NCBI RefSeq assembly: GCF_013283785.1
Contig: NZ_JABCPZ010000094.1
Coordinates: forward strand, 1-37,420
Length of the DNA: 37,420 nucleotides
Reading direction: 5' to 3'
Origin: Nonomuraea antri
Lineage (GTDB): Bacteria > Actinomycetota > Actinomycetes > Streptosporangiales > Streptosporangiaceae
Shown here: positions 7,971 to 16,246 of the stretch, piece after piece
Numbering within the stretch: position 1 is the stretch's first letter
Layout: each line of letters starts with the position of its first letter
Program-made: the position numbers and the translations under genes
Notes under the pieces: generated by a model
The model's input: the letters and a program-made list of their open reading frames with translations, nothing else
Databases searched by the model: none
Told to the model about the DNA's origin: nothing

Positions 7971-8170
7971 CCCAAGAACTGCGGACAGCCACATGGGTCA
8001 AGTCTTCCCACTCGGGCAGCAACGGAGGCAACTGCGTGGAGATCGCTGAACTAACCTGTGGACGCCGAGGCATCCGCGACAGCAAAAACCCCAACGGCCC
8101 CATACTGGTCTTTACACTCAGCGAGTGGGACGCCTTCATTAACGGCGTGAAGGGCGGCGAGTTTGACTAA
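7958..8170 (+). CDS. DUF397 domain small protein
   Basis: 70 aa with the complete DUF397 pattern: WVKSSHSGSNGGNCVEIAEL at the start, then IRDSKNPNGPILVFTLSEWDAFINGVKGGEFD. DUF397 proteins are small partners of XRE-DUF5753 regulators (WhiJ/AbaA-type loci). The ATG lies within the end of the upstream regulator (13-bp overlap) with GGAGACGAGGCAGCG upstream. It is the last gene of this two-gene unit; the following type I specificity gene is convergent. Confidence 0.93.
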   Translation: MDQLTQELRTATWVKSSHSGSNGGNCVEIAELTCGRRGIRDSKNPNGPILVFTLSEWDAFINGVKGGEFD

Positions 8171-8228
8171 TCGCTATCGACTAAAACAGAGAATCTCCAC
8201 ACTTACTTGAGACCTACCATCGACGTGC

Positions 8229-8271
8229 ATGAATGACCCAGGTGAACAGGTCATACGGGCCACCCATTCAT
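8229..8271. terminator. Possible bidirectional hairpin between DUF397 and hsdS
   Basis: ATGAATG (8229-8235) pairs with CATTCAT (8265-8271); an alternative inner pairing is ATGACC (8233-8238) with GGTCAT (8249-8254). It sits between convergent genes and overlaps the hsdS stop. No clear T-tract, so weak. Confidence 0.3.
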
Positions 8272-9416
8272 AGTCGGCCATGGAATGCCGCGTTCAGCAC
8301 CGATGTCCTCAAGGCTTTGGAACCCTCGGCCATCGCAACCGCTTTCGCAAGACCACCTGTCACTCCGTCAAGTACTCGAACAACGCGGTCCTGGACATCA
8401 CGCCCAGGCAGGGGAATGCGCAGTCGCTCGAATGCCTTGATCCCCAAGGTTCGATTGCGGTCCGCCATACCAGGCGAGCAAGCACCCACATCGGCGAGCC
8501 CCGCCTTCGAAAGAAGGTAGTAACGAACAAATCCAATATTAACCCGTGAGTCACGGGGTGAATAGAAGAGAAAGCGATTCGACGCCACACATTCGAGATC
8601 TTCCCCAGTGGTAACGCTTATCGCACCCTCCCACGCCTTGATGTTACTGAGCACGAGTGCGTTTTCAGGGAATGCAAAGTAGCGCAGTTTGCTCAGTTCT
8701 GCACCCGGAACAGGCGCGTACCGGATCGTCCCCTTCCCGAACGAACGAAGGCCAAGGGCACGATAGGGGCCATCCGGATCAATCTCGATCGGCGTCCGAT
8801 CGGCTCTCAACACCTCTATGATCTGGCATCGAGGAGGATCTTGCGCCACTACAGAGGCCAATACGGACTCAACTGTGGCGGCGCTCGTACGGCTTATGCC
8901 ACCCCTCAATTCTTCCATCCGGCCAAGCTTGCCCAAGGCAAGATCCAGACGAGTAGCGACATTTCTCTGCCGGTCAAGCTCCGGCAGGCAAATTTCCATC
9001 GACTCAAAGTCTTTTATAGAGAGAGTCTGGTTTCGCAAAACCGTCCCAGTCGAAGTTCCCCTAATCAACCTGAAGCCCATCTCACTCTGAAAGAAATAGT
9101 TTAGATACGATAGATCAACCTTCTCCGTTGGCGCATAACTCAAGAATCGACTGGAGGCTATGCACCCCTTCTCGACGTCTCCCGATACCGCAATAGCACC
9201 TTCCCATGCCATGATATTACTGACGATCAAGCGGTTCGGCCTCAGTTCGAAGTAGCGGAGCTTGCTGAGATCTCCCCCTCTAGTCGGAGTACGATGAAAG
9301 ATTCCCTTCCCGAAGGAGCGGATACCAATCTGCACATACTCGGCGTCAGGGTCTATCTCCAGAGGAATACGCTCAAGCTTGAGAAGCGAGCCCAGTGCTA
9401 CTCGCTTTACGCCCAC
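8268..9416 (-). CDS. hsdS: Type I restriction-modification specificity subunit S
   Basis: 382 aa with two target-recognition halves that visibly repeat each other: IEIDPD...GIRSFGKG...LSKLRYF...SNIMAWEGAI at about 19-75, and IEIDPD...GLRSFGKG...LSKLRYF...SNIKAWEGAI at about 210-266, offset by 191 residues. A helical spacer (about 148-182) separates them. HsdS determines the bipartite DNA sequence recognised by the methylase and restriction complexes. The start overlaps the hsdM stop by 10 bp. The gene is the most AT-rich stretch in the window, as is common for exchanged specificity genes. Because both recognition halves belong to the same subfamily, the two half-sites may be alike. Confidence 0.92.
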   Translation of the reverse strand: MGVKRVALGSLLKLERIPLEIDPDAEYVQIGIRSFGKGIFHRTPTRGGDLSKLRYFELRPNRLIVSNIMAWEGAIAVSGDVEKGCIASSRFLSYAPTEKVDLSYLNYFFQSEMGFRLIRGTSTGTVLRNQTLSIKDFESMEICLPELDRQRNVATRLDLALGKLGRMEELRGGISRTSAATVESVLASVVAQDPPRCQIIEVLRADRTPIEIDPDGPYRALGLRSFGKGTIRYAPVPGAELSKLRYFAFPENALVLSNIKAWEGAISVTTGEDLECVASNRFLFYSPRDSRVNIGFVRYYLLSKAGLADVGACSPGMADRNRTLGIKAFERLRIPLPGRDVQDRVVRVLDGVTGGLAKAVAMAEGSKALRTSVLNAAFHGRL

Positions 9417-10936
9417 TTCGACTCCTCAAGGTCAACGGCGAGTCCTTCGAGGAGGCCGAGAATTTGGCGTTCCATGGCGATCAAGTCCGAGAGCAGTTCT
9501 GCTGGCGGACGATGAGCGAGATCGTCTTTTGCATTGAGATTGCTCAGGTCGAGGTTGAATCCGCCCGCTTCGATGTCAGCAACCGGAACCCGCCAGGCAT
9601 GCTCGTTCTCCTGGCGTCCCTCCCGCTTCCGTCCGCCCCACCAAGCCGCGCACTCATCGAACTCCTCGTCGCGCATAGGCTTGGTCTTGCTATAGCCTTT
9701 TCGTCCCTCAGGAGGAAGGATCTCGTAAAACCAGGTCTCCTCGGTCCGCCCGGTCTTCTCGAAGAAGAGCAGGTTGGCCGGAATCTGTGTATAGGGCGCG
9801 AAGACGCCCTGCGGAAGCCGTACAACTGTGTGAAGATTGCACTCGCGCAGCAAACGTTCCTTGATCCGAGTTCCTGCTCCCTCACCGAAGAGCACACCGT
9901 TGGGGAGGACGATCGCGCATCGGCCGCCGGGCTTGAGCTTGTCGAGGATGGCCACGAGGAACAGCCAGGCCGTCTCCTTCGTCCGGATCCCCTTGGCGAA
10001 ACGCTCCGAGATCGAGTTCTCCTCCTCACCGCCGAACGGCGGGTTGGTGAGGATGACACTGACCTTGCTCGCGTCTCCGGTCTCGCTCGTCATCTGGACC
10101 AGGGCGTTGTTCCTGACGACGGCAGGCGTGTCGATCCCGTGCAGGATGAGATTCATCAGGCAGAGCAGATAGGGAAGCGGCTTCTTCTCGATGCCTCGCA
10201 GATCCTTCTGGAGCTGCTTCCACGCCTCAGTGCCGTCGGCTTTCACACTCAGTTCTTCAAGGCTCTCCACCAGGAAGCCGCCCGTCCCGCAGGCCGGGTC
10301 GAGGATGCTCTCCCCCAGCGACAGGAACGACTGCTTCACCATGAACCGGATCACCGGTCTCGGCGTGTAGAACTCGCCTGAATCTCCGGCGGCGTCGCGC
10401 ATCTCCCGGAGGATGGTCTCGTACAGGTAGGCCATCGTGTGGATGTCGTCGCTGGAAGCGAAGTTGATCTCATTAAGCTGCCGGACGAGGTCACCCAGGA
10501 GATAACCGGACAGCATCCGGTTGTGCATGTCTTTGAACAGGTCGACGAGCACGTTGTCACGGGGCGCCTCGTCCTTGAGATCTCCCTTGAGATAGGGCAG
10601 CAACCTGCCGTTGACGAAGTCCCGAAGCGCGTCGCCATACAGATCGTCATCTTCCGCCCAGTCGCGCCATCGATACGGCGCCTCGATCGCCGGCCGGTAA
10701 CCGCGATCGGCCAGCCTCCTGCTCTCTTCCAAAGCGTCGAAGGCGCGCAGAAACAACAGCCAGGAGAGCTGCGGCAGCCGATCCAGGTCACCGTTGAGAC
10801 CCGCATCCTTACGCATGATGTCCCGGGCGGACTTGATGACCGCGCCCAATCGAGCACGCGAGGTCTTGTCGGCGGTCTTCCCAGCCGCTGCCATCGATGC
10901 GGATCCTTCCGTCGTCTCTGCCGTCGTGTCCGACAC
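9407..10936 (-). CDS. hsdM: Type I restriction-modification methyltransferase subunit M (N6-adenine)
   Basis: 509 aa starting at GTG 10936 with AAGGG upstream. The N-terminal HsdM helical domain contains LFLRAFDALEE (about 61-71). The SAM-binding motif I DPACGTGGF is at 213-221 and the catalytic motif IV NPPFGG at 298-303. It transfers a methyl group from SAM to adenine in host DNA as part of M2S or R2M2S complexes. It lies between hsdR upstream (150-bp gap) and hsdS downstream (overlap), all on the minus strand. All key motifs are intact. Confidence 0.95.
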   Translation of the reverse strand: MSDTTAETTEGSASMAAAGKTADKTSRARLGAVIKSARDIMRKDAGLNGDLDRLPQLSWLLFLRAFDALEESRRLADRGYRPAIEAPYRWRDWAEDDDLYGDALRDFVNGRLLPYLKGDLKDEAPRDNVLVDLFKDMHNRMLSGYLLGDLVRQLNEINFASSDDIHTMAYLYETILREMRDAAGDSGEFYTPRPVIRFMVKQSFLSLGESILDPACGTGGFLVESLEELSVKADGTEAWKQLQKDLRGIEKKPLPYLLCLMNLILHGIDTPAVVRNNALVQMTSETGDASKVSVILTNPPFGGEEENSISERFAKGIRTKETAWLFLVAILDKLKPGGRCAIVLPNGVLFGEGAGTRIKERLLRECNLHTVVRLPQGVFAPYTQIPANLLFFEKTGRTEETWFYEILPPEGRKGYSKTKPMRDEEFDECAAWWGGRKREGRQENEHAWRVPVADIEAGGFNLDLSNLNAKDDLAHRPPAELLSDLIAMERQILGLLEGLAVDLEESKWA

Positions 10937-11011
10937 GGCTGCCCTTGGGGAAACGGAATGTGCCCGCCAGGACAGCGGGGAGGCACACCTACCGGGTCAT
11001 GGACGTGGCTC

Positions 11012-11017
11012 ATCGTA
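11012..11017 (-). promoter_or_regulatory. Possible -10 element for hsdMS
   Basis: TACGAT on the minus strand in the 150-bp gap between hsdR and hsdM, about 75 bp before the hsdM GTG. No convincing -35. A separate promoter would let methylase be made independently of the nuclease; weak evidence. Confidence 0.25.
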
Positions 11018-11086
11018 GTGGACGGTCACGGCGGTTCGGGTTCACTGTGCGGGCGCCCAAACGGCGAACCACCCGTGGCCTTTGAA

Positions 11087-13543
11087 CTACGCGGCGTCGT
11101 AGACGTACAGTCCGAGCTGGTCGAGAGCGTCCCAGAGCCGCTCACCCCCGCCGAACCGCGCCGCAAGTTCCGGCAGGGTTCCCCGTTGCCTGAGCGGAGG
11201 CGATTGCAACGCTTCCGAGCCCAGTTCGACCGGACCGTGCTCGGCGTATCTGTCCAGGACGAGTTCCAGGATCTCCCGCGCATCCGCGGAGAACGAGCCC
11301 AGGAATTCCTGGTATTCCCTCCGCACCCGGCGGGCTCGTTCCCTGCGCGTCATGGCCGGGAACTCCCAGGCGGCGGCGAGCAGGAGGTCGAGTGGATCGG
11401 CGTCGGGATCTCCCATCTGCTCGGCCAAGACCTTGAAATCGATTCCGAGGTGTTCCAGCGCCCGAAGGATCTCCGAGCGTGACCTGGCCCGCGCCCACTG
11501 GCCGCGCAGTTCGGTCGCGCTGAGGTTGAGCTTGCGAACCTGGTCGCCGACGAACACCCGATACTCGACCATCTTGGGTCGGCCGCTGTCGGCGTCCATC
11601 ACATAGAGCGTGTCGTTCCAGATGAAGACGTCCTGGCCGTCCACGTAGAACCTACGGGCACGGGTGGTCAACGCCGAGACCAGTTCATCGTCACTCATCC
11701 CCTCGGCTGGATCAAAGAGGCCGCCCTCCTGCTGCTCAAAGCCAGCCTCCGGCTCGGCAGCCGATGAAGGCTCTCCTTCTGGCTCCTGTTCGACAGTCTC
11801 GATCGCACTCCCATCGTCGTCTAGCTCGACCTCGTAACGGCGGATGGGAGGGCCGTCGAACTCGGGGTCATTGAACTTCCTGGTCGCGTAGACGAAGTCG
11901 ATGATGTCGAAGCTGAACTTGCCCCTGTCCTTGAACAGCCTCGTGCCGCGTCCCACGATCTGCTTGAACTCGGTCATGGAGCCGATCGGCCGGAAGATCA
12001 CGACATTGCGCACCATCGGCATGTCGACACCGGTCGAGAGCAGTCTCGAAGTCACCGCGATCACCGGAGCGTCGCCGTTTACCTTCCTGAACTCATCGAG
12101 GTGCGCGAGTCCGGGGTCACCGTCTCTGGAGGTGATCCGGACCACGTAGTCTCCGCCGTACTGTCTGGACAGATCCGCGTTGAGGTTGTTCAACTCGGCG
12201 CGCATCCGGCCGGCGTGATCGGAGTCCACGCAGAAGACGACGGTCTTGTTCATGCGGCCGGTCTCATGCAGCAGGGCCGTCAGATACTGGGCCGCGACCT
12301 CGGTGCGCTCCTTGATCGCCAGCACCCGCTCGAAATCCGGCTGCGTGTATTCTCGATCGGGGATGGGGTTTCCGTGGATGTCGACCTGTCCCGGCTCCGG
12401 CTGCCAGCCGGTGACGTCGACGTTGATGTTGACTCGGCGCACCCGGTAGGGAGCGAGGAAACCGTCGTCGATGCCGTCCTTCAGGGAATATTCGTAGACG
12501 GGTCGGCCGAAGTACTCGTAGGTGTCTGCATCGCGTTCACTGATGGGGGTCGCGGTGAGGCCGATCTGCACGGCCGAGGTGAAGTGCTTCAGTATGCGTT
12601 GCCAGTTGGAGTTCTCCCGTGCGCTCCCCCGGTGGCACTCGTCGACGATGATCAGATCGAAGAAGTCCTCGCCGAACTGCTCGAACAGCGCCTTCCGGTC
12701 ACCGGCCGTCTCTCCACCCTGCTGGTCAAGGGACTGGTAGAGCGCGAAGTAGATATGACGGCCGAGCTTCGCCACCCCGCCGCCCAGCTTGTGGACGGCT
12801 TCGCCGAACCCCGGCACGAAATATTCGTCCTTGGGCTGGTCCACCAGGATGTTCCGGTCGGCGAGATAGAGCACGCGAGGTTGACGCCCATCGACCCATC
12901 CACCATGCGACAGCTTCTTCACTACCTGGTACGCCACGAGTGTCTTGCCGGTACCGGTGGCCAGAACGAGCAGAATGCGATCCCGGCCTCTGCCGATGGC
13001 CTCGACCGCCTTGTTGACCGCGAGCCGCTGGTAGTAACGAGGAGTCTTCGGAGTATTGTCCCAGTTTTTCAGCGTCTGATCGAACGGTGTGAGTACGAGG
13101 TCGATGGCGCGCTGCAGGTCAAGACCCTTGGCCCGACGGTAACGGGCCCACAGTTCATCAGGTGATGGATAGGCGCTGACCTGAGTGATGAGCCCCGTGT
13201 CCAGGTCGATCTCCTGGACCTCAAGCCCGTTGGTCGCATAGGCGAACGGCACTTCCAGTTTCCTGGCGTACCGTTTGGCCTGCTCGACACCGTCGTTGGC
13301 GTTGGCAGAGGTCCGCTTGACCTCCACGATCGCGATCGGCAGGCCCGGGCGGTACTCGAGAGCGTAGTCCGCGCGCAGTTGCGCGCCCCGCCGGGGCCGG
13401 CCTCCGGCGGCGAGGATCTTCCCGTCCGTGATCGCGTACTCGTCGACCAACTGATCCCGATCCCACCCCGACCGTTTCAGCTGGCTCTCAACGAGTATCC
13501 GCCGGGTTTCATTCTCGTTTGGGGAAAAGGATCCATGGGCCAC
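11087..13543 (-). CDS. hsdR: Type I restriction enzyme R subunit (EcoEI-like DEAD/DEAH translocase-nuclease)
   Basis: About 818 aa from GTG 13543; a TTG at 13549 is also in frame. The N-terminal PD-(D/E)XK nuclease core shows D in LRADYALEY and ExK in IVEVKRT, followed by QAKRYA. Superfamily-2 motor motifs follow: ATGTGKT (about 195-201), DECH (about 301-304), TATPISERDADTYEYFG, and VGRGTRL in the C-terminal RecA lobe. The acidic linker and C-terminal helical domain (EcoEI_R_C type) complete the family length. The subunit translocates DNA from an unmethylated site and cuts at a distance. It is first in the hsdR-hsdM-hsdS order. No frameshift or missing motif is seen, so the system looks functional. 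Confidence 0.94.
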   Translation of the reverse strand: MAHGSFSPNENETRRILVESQLKRSGWDRDQLVDEYAITDGKILAAGGRPRRGAQLRADYALEYRPGLPIAIVEVKRTSANANDGVEQAKRYARKLEVPFAYATNGLEVQEIDLDTGLITQVSAYPSPDELWARYRRAKGLDLQRAIDLVLTPFDQTLKNWDNTPKTPRYYQRLAVNKAVEAIGRGRDRILLVLATGTGKTLVAYQVVKKLSHGGWVDGRQPRVLYLADRNILVDQPKDEYFVPGFGEAVHKLGGGVAKLGRHIYFALYQSLDQQGGETAGDRKALFEQFGEDFFDLIIVDECHRGSARENSNWQRILKHFTSAVQIGLTATPISERDADTYEYFGRPVYEYSLKDGIDDGFLAPYRVRRVNINVDVTGWQPEPGQVDIHGNPIPDREYTQPDFERVLAIKERTEVAAQYLTALLHETGRMNKTVVFCVDSDHAGRMRAELNNLNADLSRQYGGDYVVRITSRDGDPGLAHLDEFRKVNGDAPVIAVTSRLLSTGVDMPMVRNVVIFRPIGSMTEFKQIVGRGTRLFKDRGKFSFDIIDFVYATRKFNDPEFDGPPIRRYEVELDDDGSAIETVEQEPEGEPSSAAEPEAGFEQQEGGLFDPAEGMSDDELVSALTTRARRFYVDGQDVFIWNDTLYVMDADSGRPKMVEYRVFVGDQVRKLNLSATELRGQWARARSRSEILRALEHLGIDFKVLAEQMGDPDADPLDLLLAAAWEFPAMTRRERARRVRREYQEFLGSFSADAREILELVLDRYAEHGPVELGSEALQSPPLRQRGTLPELAARFGGGERLWDALDQLGLYVYDAA

Positions 13544-13549
13544 GGTCAA

Positions 13550-13555
13550 ATGTTA
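13550..13555 (-). promoter_or_regulatory. -10-like element for hsdR (leaderless start suggested)
   Basis: TAACAT on the minus strand ends 7 bases before GTG 13543, the spacing expected for a leaderless transcript. The rest of the 259-bp divergent gap to 13803 holds a possible plus-strand promoter (TTGTTC 13712-13717, TAGCTT 13736-13741) and no recognised gene. Confidence 0.35.
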
Positions 13556-13802
13556 CTCAACGGGCTGATGAAAGATCGCGCCTCTACCGAATCGCAACGG
13601 TGACCGGCGCGTCCTCGACTCGCCACCGATCCAGAACATGCCAGCTACCAGGCGAAACGTGTCATTCCCCCATAAAGCTCGAAGGCGCCATACCTTTCAG
13701 CGACGTTTCGCTTGTTCTGTTGACGCGATGTTGATTAGCTTGTGGCGCGCGGGAGACGCAGCCTCCTGATCTGGCTCCCCGGCCGTCACAAGGGGGAACA
13801 TC

Positions 13803-14045
13803 ATGGCCGACCTCGACCGCCAGGCGATGCAGGCCGCTGCGGAGCGGATCCAGCGGCTGTCGGACGAGCACTGGTGGGCGCTCGATCCCTCCTGTCGGCT
13901 GATGGACGACGACGCGTGGGTGGGGTCGACCGGCACCCGGTTCGACACCCAGGTCCACGCCGATCAGCGGGAGCTGCGCGACATGCTCGCCAAGGCTGTG
14001 CAGAGCGCGAACCAGAAGCTGGGCTCGCTCCAGGACAGGCCATGA
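13803..14045 (+). CDS. Small WXG-like protein of the three-gene cassette
   Basis: 80 aa, ATG preceded by AGGGGGAA. Two helical stretches flank a W-V-G turn (AWVGSTGTRFDTQVH at about 39-53), resembling the helix-turn-helix hairpin of WXG100/ESAT-6-like proteins, although the helices are short. Such proteins are typically type VII secretion substrates or partners of large co-encoded effectors. The stop overlaps the start of the next gene as ATGA, so the two are translationally coupled. Composition is closer to the core genome than the neighbouring restriction genes. Secretion is inferred; no ESX machinery is in this window. Confidence 0.8.
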   Translation: MADLDRQAMQAAAERIQRLSDEHWWALDPSCRLMDDDAWVGSTGTRFDTQVHADQRELRDMLAKAVQSANQKLGSLQDRP

Positions 14046-16246
14046 GCGAGTTCACCGGGGTCAAGCAGCCCGAGTTCGACACCATGACGAGCAAGCACAC
14101 CGAGGCCGCCAGGCGGCTGGAGGAGCTGGCGCAATCCCTGCACCGCGAGTTGCAGAGCGCCGGGCTCGACACGTCGCCGGCGGCACGGCTGCGCCAGTTG
14201 GCCGCCCGGATCACCGGGCAGGCCGACGACCTGCGCCGGCGGCAGAAGATGGTCCACGAACTGCAGCAAAAGAAGGTCATCTTCGGCATGAGCATGCCGA
14301 AGGGAAACTTCCTGGAGCTGCCTGACAGCCTGCATGCCGCCCAAGGGCTGCTGGACGGCACGCTGGCGGGCCGGGCCGCACAGCAGGCGGCGGACGGAGA
14401 CACCAAGGCGCTGGCCGAGCTGGAGAAATACGCGTCCCGGCTAGGCGACCCGGAGTTCGTCAAAGTGTTTCTCCGCATGCTGGGCCCTCGGGGCCTGACC
14501 CGGCTGCCCGGATCGCTCGCCGCGCAGATACGCGACGCCACAAAGCATGGCAAGACCGATGAGGCGGCCAAACTGGCAGCGTCGAGCAGCCGGATCCTGC
14601 GCATGCTGAGCACCGCCCTGGCCAAGGGCACGGACCCCAAGAATCCCGCCTACATGGGAGCCGACTTTCTCAAGAGCCTGGCGAAAGAGGGCCGGGCCGA
14701 GCACAAGGCCGGTGACACCAGGTATTCGGGTTACCAGGCTCAGGCACTCATCTGGCGTGCTCACGACGGGAAATCGCCGTTCTCCAAGGAGTTCATGGAG
14801 ATCGTCGGACGCGACGTGATCGTGTATGAACACGAAGAGCGCAAGTCCGAATGGGCGGCGAGCAAGGACGCGCTGGGCCGCGTCTTCGGCGGCGCTCAGG
14901 TCCCCATCGTCGACCTGGCAGGAGCGCTCGGCCTCGGCACCGCGCTGCGTCCCGGTGTGAACGCCAGCGCGCCGGGCAAGGGCAGATCCTCGATCGTGGA
15001 CGACCTGTTCCACGCGGCGAGTTCCAACCGGGAGGCGTCACACGCGCTGTTGAACCACACCCCGGCCGGCTGGAAGGAGTCCGTGCTGGACTACCTGCTG
15101 ACGACCCGGTGGCCCGCGTCCACCTATCTGGGCAACCACCAGCCGATGCGCGACATGCTGACGATCGCGACGACCGGCCAGGACGCGACCTCCGGTCAAC
15201 TGGCGGCCGAAATGACCAAGATCATCGCCGACGCGGTACGTCCCGCCTTCGGTAAGGCCGACAGCGGCAACTTGGAGATCAAGAACAGGAAGATCTTCGA
15301 CCGGTACGCACCCCTGAGCTACCCACTGGGCCGCGCGATCGCCGCCAACATCGACCAGCTCTCCCAGCTCTACCTTCATCGCGCGACATTCGGTAAGGCC
15401 GTAGCTCAGGACATGTCCTACGCACTGCTGCTGGCCAACGCCGACGACGCGGCCTTCGATGCCCTGGTGGGCGCACAGACCGAGCACATGCGAAAGGCGC
15501 TCGGAACCGCGCCTCCAGTCGGCCTCGACTCCTCGAACGCCGAGCGGTTCGGTTTCACGAAGGCCGACGTAAAAGCGTACGACCTCAATGACAACGGCCG
15601 GGTCGACAAAGCCGACGTCATCCAATTCCTGACAGACCGAACCGTGGAGGAGGCGAGCCCCTTCACACACATCATGGAAACCCGCAGACAAGTTCTGATC
15701 GCACAGGGCTTGAACGACAAGAAGGTAGACGAGTCGCTGAAAACCATGGTGGGCAACGCGATCGGGCTGTTCCCGGTTCCAGGGGCCAAAGCCGCGGGGG
15801 CACTAGCCAACGGCGTCTTTGGCGAACTGGTGGGCAAGGGGTACGAAAAACTCGCCGAGGCCGGATATGACGAGCTGTCCAAGCATGTCGCCCAGCGAAT
15901 GTCCGAGCATGGGCGCGGCATCGATGCGGCGCACCAGACCTTGGCGGACAACCGGCTGGCGACAGAAAGGCTGGCCGAGCAGATGCTCGCCACCGCGATG
16001 CTGACCAAGGGCTTGTTCGACGAGGCTCCCCCCGAGGGCGAGACGTTCGTCGACGGGGAACCGCCCAGGGTCAAACCCTTCGCTGAGATGAGCGCACAGG
16101 AATACAGCGCGTTTCTTCTTTGGGCTCGGGACAAGGGGGGAAGCAGCAGCATATTCGACCGTTTCTCCGGCACGTTCCGCAGAACGAACGAAGTGGACGA
16201 CTATCTGGGCCTGAAAATTCCCTCCTCTTCTGGAGACGACGAATGA
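14042..16246 (+). CDS. Large WXG-associated protein with EF-hand-like loop (DUF6571-like?)
   Basis: 734 aa, started at ATG 14042 by the ATGA overlap; a longer in-frame reading upstream would swallow the small gene. The first ~75 residues are helical with heptad character (EAARRLEELAQSLHREL...), like a WXG-type domain. The region YASRLGDPEFVKVFLRMLGPRGLTRLP (split at about 130-156) recalls actinobacterial DUF6571 proteins. DLNDNGRVDKAD at 514-525 has acidic/Asn residues at the calcium-coordinating positions of an EF-hand. A Gly/Ala-rich segment (about 572-605) could insert in membranes. I do not recognise a catalytic motif. The cassette architecture suggests a surface-acting or secreted effector. 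Confidence 0.8.
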   Translation: MSEFTGVKQPEFDTMTSKHTEAARRLEELAQSLHRELQSAGLDTSPAARLRQLAARITGQADDLRRRQKMVHELQQKKVIFGMSMPKGNFLELPDSLHAAQGLLDGTLAGRAAQQAADGDTKALAELEKYASRLGDPEFVKVFLRMLGPRGLTRLPGSLAAQIRDATKHGKTDEAAKLAASSSRILRMLSTALAKGTDPKNPAYMGADFLKSLAKEGRAEHKAGDTRYSGYQAQALIWRAHDGKSPFSKEFMEIVGRDVIVYEHEERKSEWAASKDALGRVFGGAQVPIVDLAGALGLGTALRPGVNASAPGKGRSSIVDDLFHAASSNREASHALLNHTPAGWKESVLDYLLTTRWPASTYLGNHQPMRDMLTIATTGQDATSGQLAAEMTKIIADAVRPAFGKADSGNLEIKNRKIFDRYAPLSYPLGRAIAANIDQLSQLYLHRATFGKAVAQDMSYALLLANADDAAFDALVGAQTEHMRKALGTAPPVGLDSSNAERFGFTKADVKAYDLNDNGRVDKADVIQFLTDRTVEEASPFTHIMETRRQVLIAQGLNDKKVDESLKTMVGNAIGLFPVPGAKAAGALANGVFGELVGKGYEKLAEAGYDELSKHVAQRMSEHGRGIDAAHQTLADNRLATERLAEQMLATAMLTKGLFDEAPPEGETFVDGEPPRVKPFAEMSAQEYSAFLLWARDKGGSSSIFDRFSGTFRRTNEVDDYLGLKIPSSSGDDE

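Noticed and set aside
9395..10381. Plus-strand frame of 328 codons opposite hsdM
   Set aside because: hsdM carries intact DPACGTGGF and NPPFGG motifs on the minus strand; the plus-strand translation matches nothing.
13742..14041. N-terminal extension of the 734-aa protein to 13742
   Set aside because: It would overlap the whole small WXG-like gene, which has its own Shine-Dalgarno and an ATGA junction; the extension is Arg/Gly/Ala-rich shadow sequence.
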